A stretch of DNA of 64,000 nt, from positions 1,915,600-1,979,599 of the forward strand of contig CM021316.1 in the NCBI GenBank assembly GCA_010645155.1, in the 5' to 3' direction. Under the pieces are notes generated by a model, which was given only the letters and a program-made list of their open reading frames with translations, did not search any database and was not told where the DNA came from. Below, piece after piece: positions 23,580 to 36,800 of the stretch. The DNA is from Tigriopus japonicus. Lineage: Eukaryota > Arthropoda > Copepoda > Harpacticoida > Harpacticidae. The position numbers were made by a program, and so were the translations under genes. Every line of letters begins with the position of its first letter. Position 1 is the stretch's first letter.

Positions 23580-25030
23580 TTGTTAAATGTTCTGCCAACT
23601 ATTTCTAACTACAATAACATACACTTGCTATTGAAAGATAATTAGTAGAGCCCGGGAAAAAATGTTGGAAAAACGTCCAAAAAATGTCATTAAAATGTCA
23701 GGAAAAGGGTAAAAAAAATTGAAATATAGGGCAAAAAGGGCAAAAAAAATTGAAATTTAGAGCAAAAAGAGCAAAAAATTGTTAAAAATTAGGGCAAAAA
23801 AGTCAACGAAATGTGTGAGAAATGGGACTAGATGCGTGGAGGACTTGAGAAGACTACTTAAGACAGTTTAACCAGACATCTGAAGGAAATAATGCCGTCA
23901 AAACTCTAGCTTAAAAAAACGGGAGGTTGCGCTTCACATAGCAGGGTGTTTTTATAAGCTAGACGTCAAAACAGTTTATGTTATAAATCAGATAGCACAT
24001 TCAGACCCTTTGAAAGGCAATAGATATTAAAGTCTGAGTAAATAATGGTAACCGTGCTAACTTAAAACATACTTTACTCTACACATAGATGTTTAGCCCA
24101 CGTAAAATAATCAAGGAAACAAGGGTCACAAAGTTTCTGATGTGAACTTCTTAATAATAACAAAAAGAACTTTAAGGGCACTTTTTTCCCCTTTCAAAAG
24201 ATTTTGATTAATTGGCATCATAAAATGTGAAGTTGAACAATGACAATTTTAGCGGGAAATTTTGACGGGAAATTTCAAGCCTTCATTTGATTAATTGGTC
24301 CCTCAAAACCGGTTTTGGGATGACATTTTTGAGCAAAAAGTACAAAAATTGTTAAGAAAATGTTGAAATTTTCCAAAAAATGTCAAATAAAATTAAAATG
24401 TTATATTCACGTGAAATTGGCAAAAAATGTAAAAAATTATTTTTGATGTAAAAAAAAATTTTCCCTAGCCTAAAAATTAGGTATTTTACAGAGTTGGGCG
24501 TTCTTTCTCGTGCATATTAAAAAATGGAAGTAAGAAGCGCAGAGATACTTTAACAGTCTTGAAACTTAACTAGGTACTTTAAAAGATAAAATACATTTTC
24601 ACACAAATGCTAAGTAAAAAATGTTAAAAATCAACTTTAAATTATTTTTTATGCGTTTTTATTAGAGGACCTTGTGCGGCCAGGAATTGACCAACCCACA
24701 ACCTTTCAGAATAATAATGCTATACTTCTCTTTTGCGAAGACGGAAAAGGACACAAGATCTTAAATGCTTAGAAGTGCTCCTCACTCATTATCCACTTAT
24801 TTTAATTGGAATTATACCTATTGCACATGAAACCTGTGCGCATAGCAATGCCTAACCCTGTAGATACAAGATACACTAGAACACATCCATCCACACTAAC
24901 AAAGGTCATATACACAGTTTAAATATGAGGTAAGAAAAATAGATCTGTGTCTGTAAGTGTCTTATCATTAATAGCATACAGATCATTCAAGGGTTCGTCA
25001 GTAACCCAACGGGACCTTAACTTGAAAGAC
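23580..25030. other. AT-rich repetitive spacer between the two ABCC genes
   Basis: It is dominated by runs such as 'gggcaaaaa' and 'aaaaatgtc' (23640-24480), probably a decayed non-autonomous element. I found no matching target-site duplication. Nothing coding is seen. Confidence 0.5.
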
Positions 25031-28000
25031 ATGAGCTCTTTTGAGGAATTCTGTGGAGGTCCAATTTGGGACGTGAATGTCACTTGGAATACCAAAGATC
25101 CCGATTTCACCACTTGCTTTCATAAAACTGCTCTGGCTTGGACACCGTGCTTCCTTTTGTTCATCATTGTTCCATTTGAAGTCAGCAAGTATGTGAAAAG
25201 TGTCAATCGGAACATTCCGTGGAATCTGTACAACCTCACCAAACTGTTTTTGACCCTGGCATTGGTGGTCATTTCCATCGTGGAATTAATCCTTCTCTTC
25301 GTGAAAACGCCCAATGTGTATGGGGTGGATTATGTGACAACCTCACTCTTCATTGTGACCTATCTTTGCTCTTTGGTGATGCTTCTTCTATCCATGCACT
25401 TTGGGGTTCACACGTCGCCAGCTCAATTTCTCTTCTATTTCTTGTCCACGGTGACAGGTGGCATCACCCTTCGATCCCTGATTAAACGGCAATATGAAGC
25501 TGATGAGTATGGCGATGATCCCGGTACCATTGATCGTCTTAGTATCACCTTTGGAATCCAATACAGTTGTGTGATCTTGTTGCTTATTCTCAACCTGTTT
25601 GCCGACGCCAAACCTCTATATTATGACGAAGATCTTGCCAAACTCACGAAACCTTGTCCACAAATTAAGGCTTCGTACTTTTCCAATCTAGTATATAGCT
25701 GGTCTTCACCATTAGTGTGGAAAGGATATCGAAACCCATTGGTCTTAGAAGATTTATGGCAAGTGCACCCAGAGCTCACCTCCAAAGGAGTGGTGCCAAC
25801 TTTTGATCGTCATTTCAAAGACACTATCAAAAAGTCCAGAGCAAAAGGCCAAAAGTTTTCAGTGTACCCTGCCCTTTTCTACACATTTGGCCCCTCGTTT
25901 TTCTTGGGTACGGCCATCAAAACGGTCAGCGACATTCTGGCCATGGTCGCTCCCCAAATTATGAGTCTCATGATTGCCTTTGTTTCAAATGAAAATGACA
26001 CACCTTGGAAAGGTTATTTTTATGGAGCCGTCTTACTTATCGTCACCGTGTTCCAAAGCATCATCCTCTCGCAATATTACGAGATCATGTATGTGGTGGG
26101 AATGAACCTGAGAACGGCCCTCATTTCAATCATCTACCGAAAATCCTTGAGGTTGTCCGGCGCAGCCAAGAAAGAGAGCACTGTTGGAGAAATTGTGAAC
26201 CTCATGTCTGTCGATGTTCAAAGGTTTATGGACTTGATCCCTTACCTCAATATGTTGTGGTAAGCAATTCAATAGCTGAAAGAGATCTTAGCAAAGCTTA
26301 GCAATAATAAATGTGGAAAAACACTTCCAAAAGCAAATCTTCAAAAGAAAATTACATTTTTCCATTGATGATCCAAAGTAGAGCCACTATAATGAATAAC
26401 ATGCGCATGACACTTTATTGGGTTTCCAGTGATCCAACACTTCGAAAAAGTAAAGGAAGAAAGTGTTAAAAGTTTGTATAAACACAAACCTTGGATGAAA
26501 AGTCAAAACAAGCACAAGGCTTGCAAAGGCATTGATGATGTTCAAAAACTGTGTTACTTGTCTAATACTTTTTTATTCACTTTCCTTTGTCTGATCCAAC
26601 TTAGTGGAGACACTTGGCTCCATTTGGAACGAACCAGTCAATCTCATGCATGTACTCTTTATATAATTGTAGCCCTTATCGAAAAATCAAATGAAGTATC
26701 TTTGCGTAGATGATGGACAAATATATCTTTATCTTTTTTGATTCCCACACAGAGGAAAAAAAGAAGTTATGTAAAGTGTCTAAATTGCAAGAAAAGAGAA
26801 AGTTTACAATAGATAAAGACCTAACGACAATCAACTTAAATGTGTTTGTTTTCCTGTAGAACTGATTCAATTTTGAACGCAGGTGACATAATTGATACGG
26901 ATCCACATTGATATTTGTTTATTTAATTCAATTTTCACTTATTCCTTTACGCATCAGTAGTCACTAGAGACAGGAAATGCATACAAATAAAACGGTGAAA
27001 TTAGACAAATAAAACTGTCCTATTAAGAAAGCTTATGAAATAACAGTTTTGTTGCCTGAATAGTTTACTCACAATTCAAGACACCTTTTATTGGATGCCC
27101 TCTCATGCTTTAATGATTTCTTAATTCATCATTTAGCAACAATTAAGTGACTCGAAAATGGTGAAGTCTAGAGCACTATAATAAAAGAGTACAGTCATAA
27201 AGTGCGCCATCTAGTGGATTTCATGCGGCAACAGCCCGCCGTTCCCATGATACTCACATTTTTGAAGATTGCGACGGTCATTCATCAGTTTTGGACAAAC
27301 TAAAGTGCCTAAAATGTTGATGGCCGAACTCCAAACGATACCTTAGTGTTTTTCTGATGAATTTTGACATATATCATGCTTAAATCATCTTTATAATAGT
27401 CAGATTTCCATGCCATTTTGAGAGGGATTTCACTAATAATTTCAACCAAAAACCACCACAGGTCCATTAACAATACTCAGTCAACATTTGAGGCACTTTA
27501 GTTTGTCCATAACTGATGAATGACCATTGCAATCTTCAAAAATATGTGTATCATGGGAACGGCGAGCTGTTGCCGCATGAAATCCACTAGATGGCGCACT
27601 TTATGACTGTACTCTTTTATTATAGTGCTCTAGTGAAGTCAACAAAATCTTTAATTTGTTAAAGATTTCTTTAAATGAAGTCTATTTTAAGATGAAAGCC
27701 TGTCAGGTGACAATCAATCTCAGTTTACCTCCTGTCTCCATTTCCGACCCACGCTAGAGCACTATAATAAAAGGGTACGGTCATGAAGTGCGCCATTTTA
27801 TGGATGTCATGCGCCAACAGATTGCACTTCCCATGATAAACTTGGTTTTGAAGATAGTAACGGTCATACAACAGTTTTAGATAAACTTAATTGCCTCAAA
27901 TGGTGGTTGGAAATTGCTAATAGACCGGTCATGGTTTTTGGTTGAATTAATAGGTAAACTCCCTTTAAGATTGGCGTGAAAAGCTTGACAGTAGGAAATT

Positions 28001-31000
28001 AATTTTACGTATGATTCGTGCCAAAATTCAGCTGAAACCACTTTTAGTTCCATTTGGAGTTCTTCTATCAACATTTGAGGTCACAGTTGGTGCCAATCTG
28101 GATTTAGAATTATTGCGTTTCCAAAGGAAATTAATAGACCTATTCAGTTTTAAAAGACATCTCTCAACGGCTGGCAAAATGTCAAATTGCTCACCCGTTC
28201 AAAAATTGACAAATTTAGGGTTTTATGGAGATTTTTTGCAAGCCCTGAGAGCTCCAAATTGAATCATTAGGATTGACAAAACTGAGTAAATATGAAGCCA
28301 AATGAAACTAAAACTTGTTTAGCTTAACTTGAGGACAGGAGTATTTCTTACTAAAATTGTGACTTTGTTCAATCTGCTTAGATATTTGAAAAAAATGAGT
28401 GTTTAGCACTATTTTGTTTTATCTAATTAGTACAAATGGGAATCTCTTAAATGACAGTGAATCAACAGGATGCTTTGAAAATGTACCAAGTCACGAAATC
28501 TTTCCTCCAGACATTTACAAATTCAAGCAAATTCAAGCAAATTTGATAATTTTGGAGCACTTTTTTTAGCACCTCACAAACATTTCAATGAAGCATATTG
28601 CCAATGAATTTTAAGTATTTTATTGATCTCCAATCAATATAAAACATGAAACACAGCTCAAGAAATATGGTTTATGATTGCCAACTTCCTTTAGCATTGT
28701 AAGAAAGACTAAAATATCAATGGAAAACACGTCTTAAAATGGGAATTCTAGCCTTGATCTTGGTGTCATTGAAGTTTGAAGATCATTTTCAATATTGATG
28801 CAAACAAATTGGCCATTTCTTTGTTTGTTTGTAAATTTGTTTGGGTTTTCAGAATATTTGTTTGTTTGGGGAAAATTTGTACCTTACCCAATTAAAAACA
28901 GTGCTGCCGTCATGATTTGTAAACGTGAGCATCTAAAGATCATATTCGCCACAATGCTTTGTGCTCGTGAAAGAAGTGATTGGTTTTTAAAGAGATATTT
29001 CATACAACTGGAGTTCTTGGTTTTGACTGTAAATGGTTTTCAAGACCTTAACTCACTTTTGACAGCCTTTCCTTGCCTAAGGGGGTGTCACTTATGGCAG
29101 CCCTGAATTGCTGGGAGAACAAAACATTCAACATCTGTTGACTTCTTTTTTCAATTTGTTTGGTATGCTGTCGTTTGTTTGTCTTTGTTTGTTATTTGTT
29201 ATATTTGTTTGTTTCCCATCAGTAATTTTCAACCTGATGATTGCAATGATTTGGAAATGAATAATGCCACAAATATTTCCTTCACAAAACAAACAAAACT
29301 GCGCAACAAAACATTTGGCAGTCCGTTTTGTTTGTTCACATTTTTTCCATTAGGCAAACCAAGTAGGATTGCTTTTGATGAGTAATCAAATTTGGTTGGT
29401 AATATGGGGAAACCAAGGGCCAGTATATGATAAGCAAGTGCAGTATGAATCGACACCGGAAAACCACTTTCAGGCCAAGGCTGTGGTCTTGAACATCATC
29501 TAAAGCAAGTCTACAATGGCTTCTCAGCCTTCATGAGTTTGAGTTGTTTCAATTGAGAAAGGCTCAAGTTGCACAATCACTAGTTGCTTCAGTCTCCATT
29601 AATGTGAGTAACTATTTAACCACTCATTTCTTATTCATTTTTTGAGGATGATCTCATGCTCTTGGCTTAATGAAGCCACTCCAAAGGGATTTCAAGCCTT
29701 TTCTTGAACCGCTTGAATTTTCCTAGCGCCGTAGCATCCCTCAAAGAAATATTCTTTGTGTTTCCAAGGATTTTTTTTTGCCAAATGGACAAGGTCCATC
29801 ATTTCATTGGATGTAATAAAGCATTTGATAGAAAACAGTTTGCCATTTGGCTTGTTGTGATCCACTTTTTGCAACTCTAAAAATCGGAATTGGCCTTTTC
29901 AGGGTGTTGTTTGTATGTATCGTAGATACATGAATATTATCATAAAATACGTAATTTAATCATTCTCCGTTAACCCAAATTAATCCAAAAAATATATCTT
30001 TTTTTTTGTAGGTGAGCAATTTCATATATCTTCAGCTATTAGGGGACGTCTTAAATATCTGAATAGGTCAATGACCTTCCTCCACAAACGCCATATATCT
30101 GAATGCTGTTGTCACATAAAATGCACTAGATGACGCAATTTATGGCCGTACTCTTCTATCATAATGGTCTAACCTAAGCAAAAAAGACTCGACTTCATTT
30201 GTCCTTGTTTGCGTTTTGGCAAAGTTCAAGAAAGAAGGACAATTATATAACATACAAATCTTTCAACAGTTATGGAACTAAATCATTCTCCGTTTCAAAG
30301 TTTCAAAGCTCCTAATCATCTAGCATATTACAGAACTTCTTTATTTTGGCAGTTTATCGTGAGTTACACAATGTAGCGATAAGCGACTTCAAATATCTCG
30401 TTTCATCTTTCAGGTCTGCCCCGTTTCAGATAGCCTTGTGTTGTTACTTCATTTACCGAGAATTGGGTGCTGCCATGTTTTCAGGATTGGCTGTCATGAT
30501 TATTGGCATTCCATTCAATGCTATAGTGGCGTCATTCAGTAGGAAATACCAACTGGCACAGATGAAGAACAAAGATGACAGAGTCAAGTTGATGAATGAG
30601 ATTTTGGGAGGTGTCAAGGTCTTAAAACTTTATGGATGGGAAGAGAGTTTCATGGGCCAAATTTTGGATATTCGTGACCGAGAAATTGCGGTTTTAAAAA
30701 AGGCTGCTTGGGTTGGAGCCATGATCAATTTTGTTTGGATCAGTGTACCATTTATTGTTGCGTTGGCTTCTTTCGCAACATACATTTTTATGGGTGGAGG
30801 TCAAATATTAGATCCTTCCAAAGCTTTTGTGACCCTTACGTACCTGAACATCTTACAGAAACCCATGTCTGTCTTGCCACTTTTGATCATTGGTTTGGTT
30901 CAAGTTGGGGTCAGTTTGGATCGTATCAACAAGTTTGTGAACAACGAGGAACTTGATGCAAATGCTGTTCAACATGATGAAAGCCACAAAGATCATCCGA

Positions 31001-33714
31001 TTTTAGTAAAGGACGGTACCTTTGCATGGGGAAAGAGTGAGCCTTCTGTTCTTCGAAACATCAATTTTAAAATTCCTAAAGGCACATTGACGGCAGTGGT
31101 TGGAACTGTTGGATCGGGAAAATCATCGTTAATATCGGCTCTTTTGGGCGAAATGGAGAAAGAAAAGGGAAGTGTCAACGTAGTGGGAAGTGTGGCTTAT
31201 GTACCACAACAAGCATGGATGCAAAATGCCACCCTGAAGAACAACATCCTGTTTGGCAAGGAGCTGGATGACAAGAAATACGCCCATATTGTACATTCGT
31301 GTGCATTGAAATCAGATCTTCAGATCTTGCCTGGAGGCGATGCAACAGAGATTGGCGAGAAGGGTATCAATTTATCAGGAGGTCAGAAGCAACGGGTCAG
31401 CTTAGCCAGAGCTTGCTACAGTGAATCGGATGTGTACCTTTTGGACGACCCTCTGTCAGCTGTCGATTCCCACGTGGGAAAACACATTTTTGAGAAGGTT
31501 ATCAGTCATGATGGTCTTCTAGAGGGCAAGACCAGGGTTTTGGTCACTCATGGAATAACATATCTCCCCAAAACGGACCACATAATTGTTCTCAAGGATG
31601 GAGAAGTGAGTGAAGAAGGATCATACAAACAACTACTGAAGAACAAAGGAGCCTTTGCAGAGTTCTTGTTGGAGTACATGACAGAAGAGACCGAAGACGA
31701 GGACGTCCTTCAGGAGATTAAAATGGAATTGGAGGGAGTTTTAGGGACCGAAACGGTCAGGAAGGAAGTGACCAGACGCCAAAGTGTCCTGAGTAAAACA
31801 AGATCCGAGAGCATTTGTAGCGCTGGATCGGTCATGTCCAATGATTCCACACAAGTTGGTATCAGAAAGCGGAAAATCACAATGGAAGAAAGTAATAAAG
31901 CAGAGGTGCAAAAGCCGGATGATAAACATGAACCAAAAATTGGCACCAACCTCATTGAGAAAGAAGTTGCAGAAACTGGCAGTGTGGGTTTACAAGTCTA
32001 CAAATACTACATGATCAACATCGGTCTCTTTGGAGTAGTTTCTGGCGTGGTCATTCAAATTTTTTATCAAGTCGCTTCAATTGGAACCAATTATTGGCTG
32101 AATGTGTGGACTGGTGAAGTTTTGGGGGATTCGTCCATTCCTAAGTACCGCGATCTTTATTTGGGTGTGTATGGTGGCCTTGGATTTGCAAGTGCATTGT
32201 CAACCTTATTCCTGAGTATCACTTTGGCTGTTTCGACGTTGAGAGCTAGTAAGGAAATGCACAAATCAATGTTGGGAAGGGTCATGCAAAGTCCAATGTC
32301 GTTTTTCGATACCACTCCATTGGGAAGGATTGTAAATCGCTTTGCCAAGGATGTCGACATTTGCGATAACACACTTCCGTACAACTTGCGACAATGGCTC
32401 AACACGTTTTCGACTTTCCTAGGAACGATCATCCTGATCATCACGGTGATTCCAATATTTGCGGCCGTCATTGTACCACTAGCTGCTATCTTTTTCTTCA
32501 TTCAATCGATCTACGTCAATACTTCGAGACAATTGAAAAGACTGGAGTCCATTTCTCGGTCTCCTATTTACTCTCATTTTGGAGAAACTGTCACAGGATC
32601 CAGTACAATTCGAGCCTTTGGCCTTCAGAAGAGGTTCATTGAGGAATCCAATGCAAAAGTGGATCTCAATCAGATTTGTTACTATCCCAGCATCATTGCC
32701 AATCGATGGGTTGCGATTCGTTTAGAAACAATTGGGAACTTAATCACCTTTGGAGCTGCAGTATTTGCAGTTATTAATCCTGAAAATATCGATCCAAGCC
32801 AAGTTGGCCTTATCATCTCTTACGCCCTCAACGTTACTCTAGTGCTAAATCTGTTGGTGAGGATGACCTCCGAGGTAGAAACCAATATCGTGGCAGTTGA
32901 GAGAATCAAAGAGTATGCTTTGACCGTTCCTCAGGAGGCTGAATGGGAGCTTCCTAACAAACCACCCAAGGAATGGCCTCAGGAGGGCGAAGTGACCTTT
33001 GAAGGATATGGCATGAAGTACCGAGAAGGTTTGGATTTGGTCATCAAAGACATCAACTGTCACATCAAGGGCGGCCAGACTGTTGGAATTGTGGGGCGAA
33101 CTGGGGCCGGAAAATCATCTTTGACCGTGGCCTTGTTCAGATTGGTAGAACCCGCGGAAGGTGGAATCAAGATCGACGGATTGAACATCAGTCAAATGGG
33201 CCTACATGATCTCCGAAAGAAACTAACCATCATTCCCCAAGACCCAGTCTTGTTCTCTGGGTCCCTCCGCATTAATCTGGATCCCTTTGGCGTTCACTCA
33301 GACAAGGAGGTTTGGCAAGTGCTTGAATTGGCCCATTTGCAAACATTTGTGTCGTCCTTGGAAGATGGCCTTGAGCATCCAGTGTCAGAGGGTGGTGAGA
33401 ACCTCAGTGTTGGCCAACGGCAACTGATTTGTTTGGCTCGTGCTTTGCTTCGAAAGACCAAGGTCTTGATCCTGGACGAAGCTACAGCAGCAGTGGATCT
33501 TGAGACCGATGATCTCATCCAAAGCACGATCCGGAAAGAATTTAAAGGATGTACCGTTCTTACCATTGCCCATCGATTGAATACGATTATGGACTATGAC
33601 AGAATTATAGTGCTCGACAAGGGTCGAATTGAGGAGTTCGATTCTCCTCAGGCTCTTCTTGAAAATCCCGGATCTATTTTCTACAGCATGGCCAGGGATG
33701 CCAATCTTGTTTGA
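25031..33714 (+). CDS. ABCC: ABCC/MRP1-type transporter, copy B
   Basis: Tandem paralogue of copy A with the same exon lengths: 25031-26259 (1229 nt) and 30414-33714 (3301 nt), 1509 residues. The intron (GTAAGC to TTTCAG) lies at the same codon but is 4154 bp, filled with MITEs and AT-rich DNA. The start is the ATG at 25031 (MSSFEEF). An in-frame GTG-led extension upstream is not a eukaryotic start. The catalytic motifs sit at the same residue numbers as in copy A. NBD1 Walker A reads GTVGSGKSS, with Ser for Ala at 644. The linker carries RRQS (Ser867), a protein-kinase-A-type site, where copy A has RQQS. Nucleotide identity with copy A is patchy: very high in TMD0, NBD1 and NBD2, clearly lower in TMD1, linker and TMD2. 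The role should be ATP-driven efflux at a membrane; substrate specificity may differ through the divergent TMDs. Confidence 0.96.
27169..27632. mobile_element. hAT-like MITE with about 150-bp inverted repeats
   Basis: The ends are TAGAGCACTATAATA and its exact inverse. The flanks GTGAAGTC (27161-27168) and GTGAAGTC (27633-27640) are identical 8-mers. The two halves pair over about 150 bp with few differences, so transcripts could form a long hairpin. It lies in intron 1 of ABCC copy B. Related pieces lie at 27755-27905, about 30100-30175 and 63153-63294. Confidence 0.9.
27755..27905 (+). mobile_element. Partial copy of the TAGAGCACTATAATA MITE
   Basis: One inverted-repeat arm only, starting TAGAGCACTATAATAAAAGGG. 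It is more diverged than 27169-27632, so it is an older, one-sided copy. Confidence 0.75.
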
Positions 33715-33879
33715 ATTAAATGCCAGACATGCCAGTTTTGCAATAATTGTCCAATTATATTCAGCCAGCGATGAAACATGAAATACACCGAGATGGAATT
33801 TTTTAAGCTTGAAGAATTTAGATTTAAGGCTCCTAAGATTTGCATTTGAAATGAGACACCAAAAAGAGTCATGGGCTGT

Positions 33880-36800
33880 TCAGGCATCGTCCTGAGCGTT
33901 TTCACTGGGCTCCTCCTCCTCTTTCGATTCTGGAATGGATTCCTTCATCAAATCGTGGTTTTCATCCGCCTGAAAAGATCATCAAATCCTAATCTTGAAT
34001 TAGATCTGGTCCAGAAATGAGACAATAGGAGGCACAAAATCAAGAGGAATGAATATTCAAAGGCTGGTGTTTGGGGTTTTGTGCATTGCTTGTAGAGCAT
34101 AAGATTGACATTCATTTGAAAGAATGTAAAAATGATTTGTCTTTCCTCCGGATTTGAAATCCTTTATAATATATTGAATGACAGAACACCCAATTGAGAA
34201 ATAACACATTTAGAGGGAAAGATAAACGACGTGAAGGAGAAGGTTTTAGTGCATTCATTATCAGTTGATTACATCTAATCTTACTATTTTGCAAGATTCT
34301 GCGTAGTTTTAACCATCTCATGAAATGAACAATTATCTGAATGAAAGAAAGAGAACCACGCTTTTAGTCCTTCTAAGATTGTCAAGTTGTCGAAATTTGG
34401 GTCAAACTTAGATGGCAAGGGACGGATGTTGAAGGTAACAATAATCTTATTTTTAGACACTGTTGTGCTTTGTCAAGTTTTGAAATCCGCTTTTCAATTA
34501 GTTTAGTGAGAAAAAGCAGGTTAACATGATTTGTTCGTGTCTTAGAGAGCGTTCGAGATTTTGCTGACAAAAACCCTGAAAATTTGACTTCCTGACTTAC
34601 ACGACTTGTCAATATTTCCGAGTTTTTAAGAAGCTTTGTTGATATAAAACCAGTTTTTATCTTATTGTTACAAAAATCGAGCCTCTCTAACTTTGAAACT
34701 TACGCCTTATGGTTAACAATCGCACACAAAGATTAAATACTTTGATTACGACATTCATTAGTTCTTATTAACGTGCAAGTAAGCTTTTTCGCAACCTTTA
34801 TACCTGATTTATGCATGTTCAGTGGAATCAAGCACGAAAGAAACCTATATCAAAGACAAAATACAAAGTACCAAAGTTATCCAGATCGGTAAAATGCCTG
34901 CGTTTTTGTCTCAACCACCGTAAACTCCAGCCATCGCCTCACAATTTAAAACGTCATGACAAAGTTCCAAAGGGTTTTAACTTCACGACTCGTTTTATTC
35001 ATTAGATTTTGAGGCACATGGATTTTCACTATTTTTCACTTGAAACTATAAAATGAAATATTTTCAGTGCATCTAGTAATGTTTTGATACTTTTCTTCCC
35101 TGAAACCCAAATTTCAGCAAAAAAGTACAGTTTTTATCAGTTTGTCAATTTTCCGTTCTTGCTACCTTTTATTTCAGGCATTTAATAAAACTGGCGACTC
35201 TTCCTTTATGAATATATTTGAATTGCTAGTAATAACATGATGCTCAAGAAATTTATTTATGACTATTAATGATCTTGGGGTATGTGAACAATCAGCAAGA
35301 TCAAATTCAGCTTGCCACAGTTTTGAACTATTGAAATTAGTCATTGAATGAATTTTCTCAAAATGGAGGAGCAATAATCTTCTTTCCTTTTCGTTAAAGG
35401 CATTTAAAAGGATTTTGTTAAAAACTAAAGCTTTTTTAACCAATGGGGTATTCTTAGCGATGTTCGTTTTTTTTTGCAAGGAGTCGCCACTTGTTGACCA
35501 TGTTAGTCTAAGTAAAATGTTGCCATTTTTCAATGAGCTATAAGCCCAAATGTTAGGTGCACTAATTCAAATGTCTCAAGTATACCAAAGTAGAGTAAAA
35601 ATAACGCTGCTCGAGTATAGCTTCCGTACATAAGCTGCGTTTGAAAGGCAGCTGATGTACAGAGCCTATACTCAAGCAGCGTTATACATACTCTACTTTG
35701 GTATACTTGAGCCATTTGAATTAGTGCACCTAACATTCGGGCTATAGTTTCCTCAATTTACTGAGTATGAAATATTTTGCGTGCATTTGTAATCAAACCA
35801 ATCCCCCTTTCCTGAATAACCCACTTAGCAAAACTTACAAGTGCTTGCCAATAAAGTTCAACTTTTCCCACAAAAAAAGCTTCTACTCACCTGAGGATTA
35901 TGATCTAATCCACCTGAATGATGATGGTTCACCAGCAAGCTTTCTGTGGAAGCATACTTCCCTCCCACTGATGCAGAAGCAGGGGCGTTCCTTGGCGATT
36001 TATCCCCATCCCCATTGGCCAAATAAGCCTCACCATTCACCGAATGAACCGAGGTTGAACGGCGAAGCACGTTGTCCACATTAGTGTAGTTCCGAGAAGG
36101 AGCGCGAGGGGGCGACACTGGCCGTGTAAACGGAACCACGTCATGTTTTTCCTCATCATAAACATACATGTGGTTGTCAATGAAAAGTTTGTCTTGGCGG
36201 ATCATGCACTTCTTATTGGGAGACTTGCTTCTAATCTAAAAGTACCAGGAAGTTGAATTAACACCTATGTACACCATTGAGAATTGGACCTTCAGTATTG
36301 ACAGGCAAACATGATGGATCTTTGACCCTCTTTTTCATGTTTGCTCAACTCTCATGAGCGTAATTATGCGAGTTCATTTCCTGATCATGACATTTACCCC
36401 TAACGAAGCATATTCCCCGAGCTACCATTCCATTACGTATCAATCCACTTTTCCTCCATTCTAACCTTGAGAACTTTTCCGATCGACCTCTTTTTTTAGG
36501 AAAGAACGACCTTGCGAGTTCGAGTTTGTCAGGAAATGACTGTTATTCCCATTTCGTTATGTCGCATGGCTGTGCTTGTTCAGTACCTGTCTGGCATATT
36601 TTTGCAGTTCATGTCGATGTTCACGGACTTTACGGGACAGATCCTCAGTCACGTAAATGTGGGTCCCCCTTAGAAAAGCAGCCTTTCGAAGGACCTCCTC
36701 CCTGTCCTTCCAATTCACGAAGTTGACCAAAACAGGCCGACATCCACGAACCTGGAAAGATATGTTCCTGGAATGATTTGTCTACAGAATGTGAAAGCGG

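Noticed and set aside
23640..24480. Complete hAT-like element
   Set aside because: One side reads TAGAGCCCGGG and the other TAGGGAAAA in inverse, but no 8-bp flank duplication could be matched. It is left as a decayed repeat region.
24947..25030. N-terminal extension of ABCC copy B by 28 residues
   Set aside because: It begins at GTG, has no ATG, and has no counterpart in copy A. The shared ATG at 25031 fits better.
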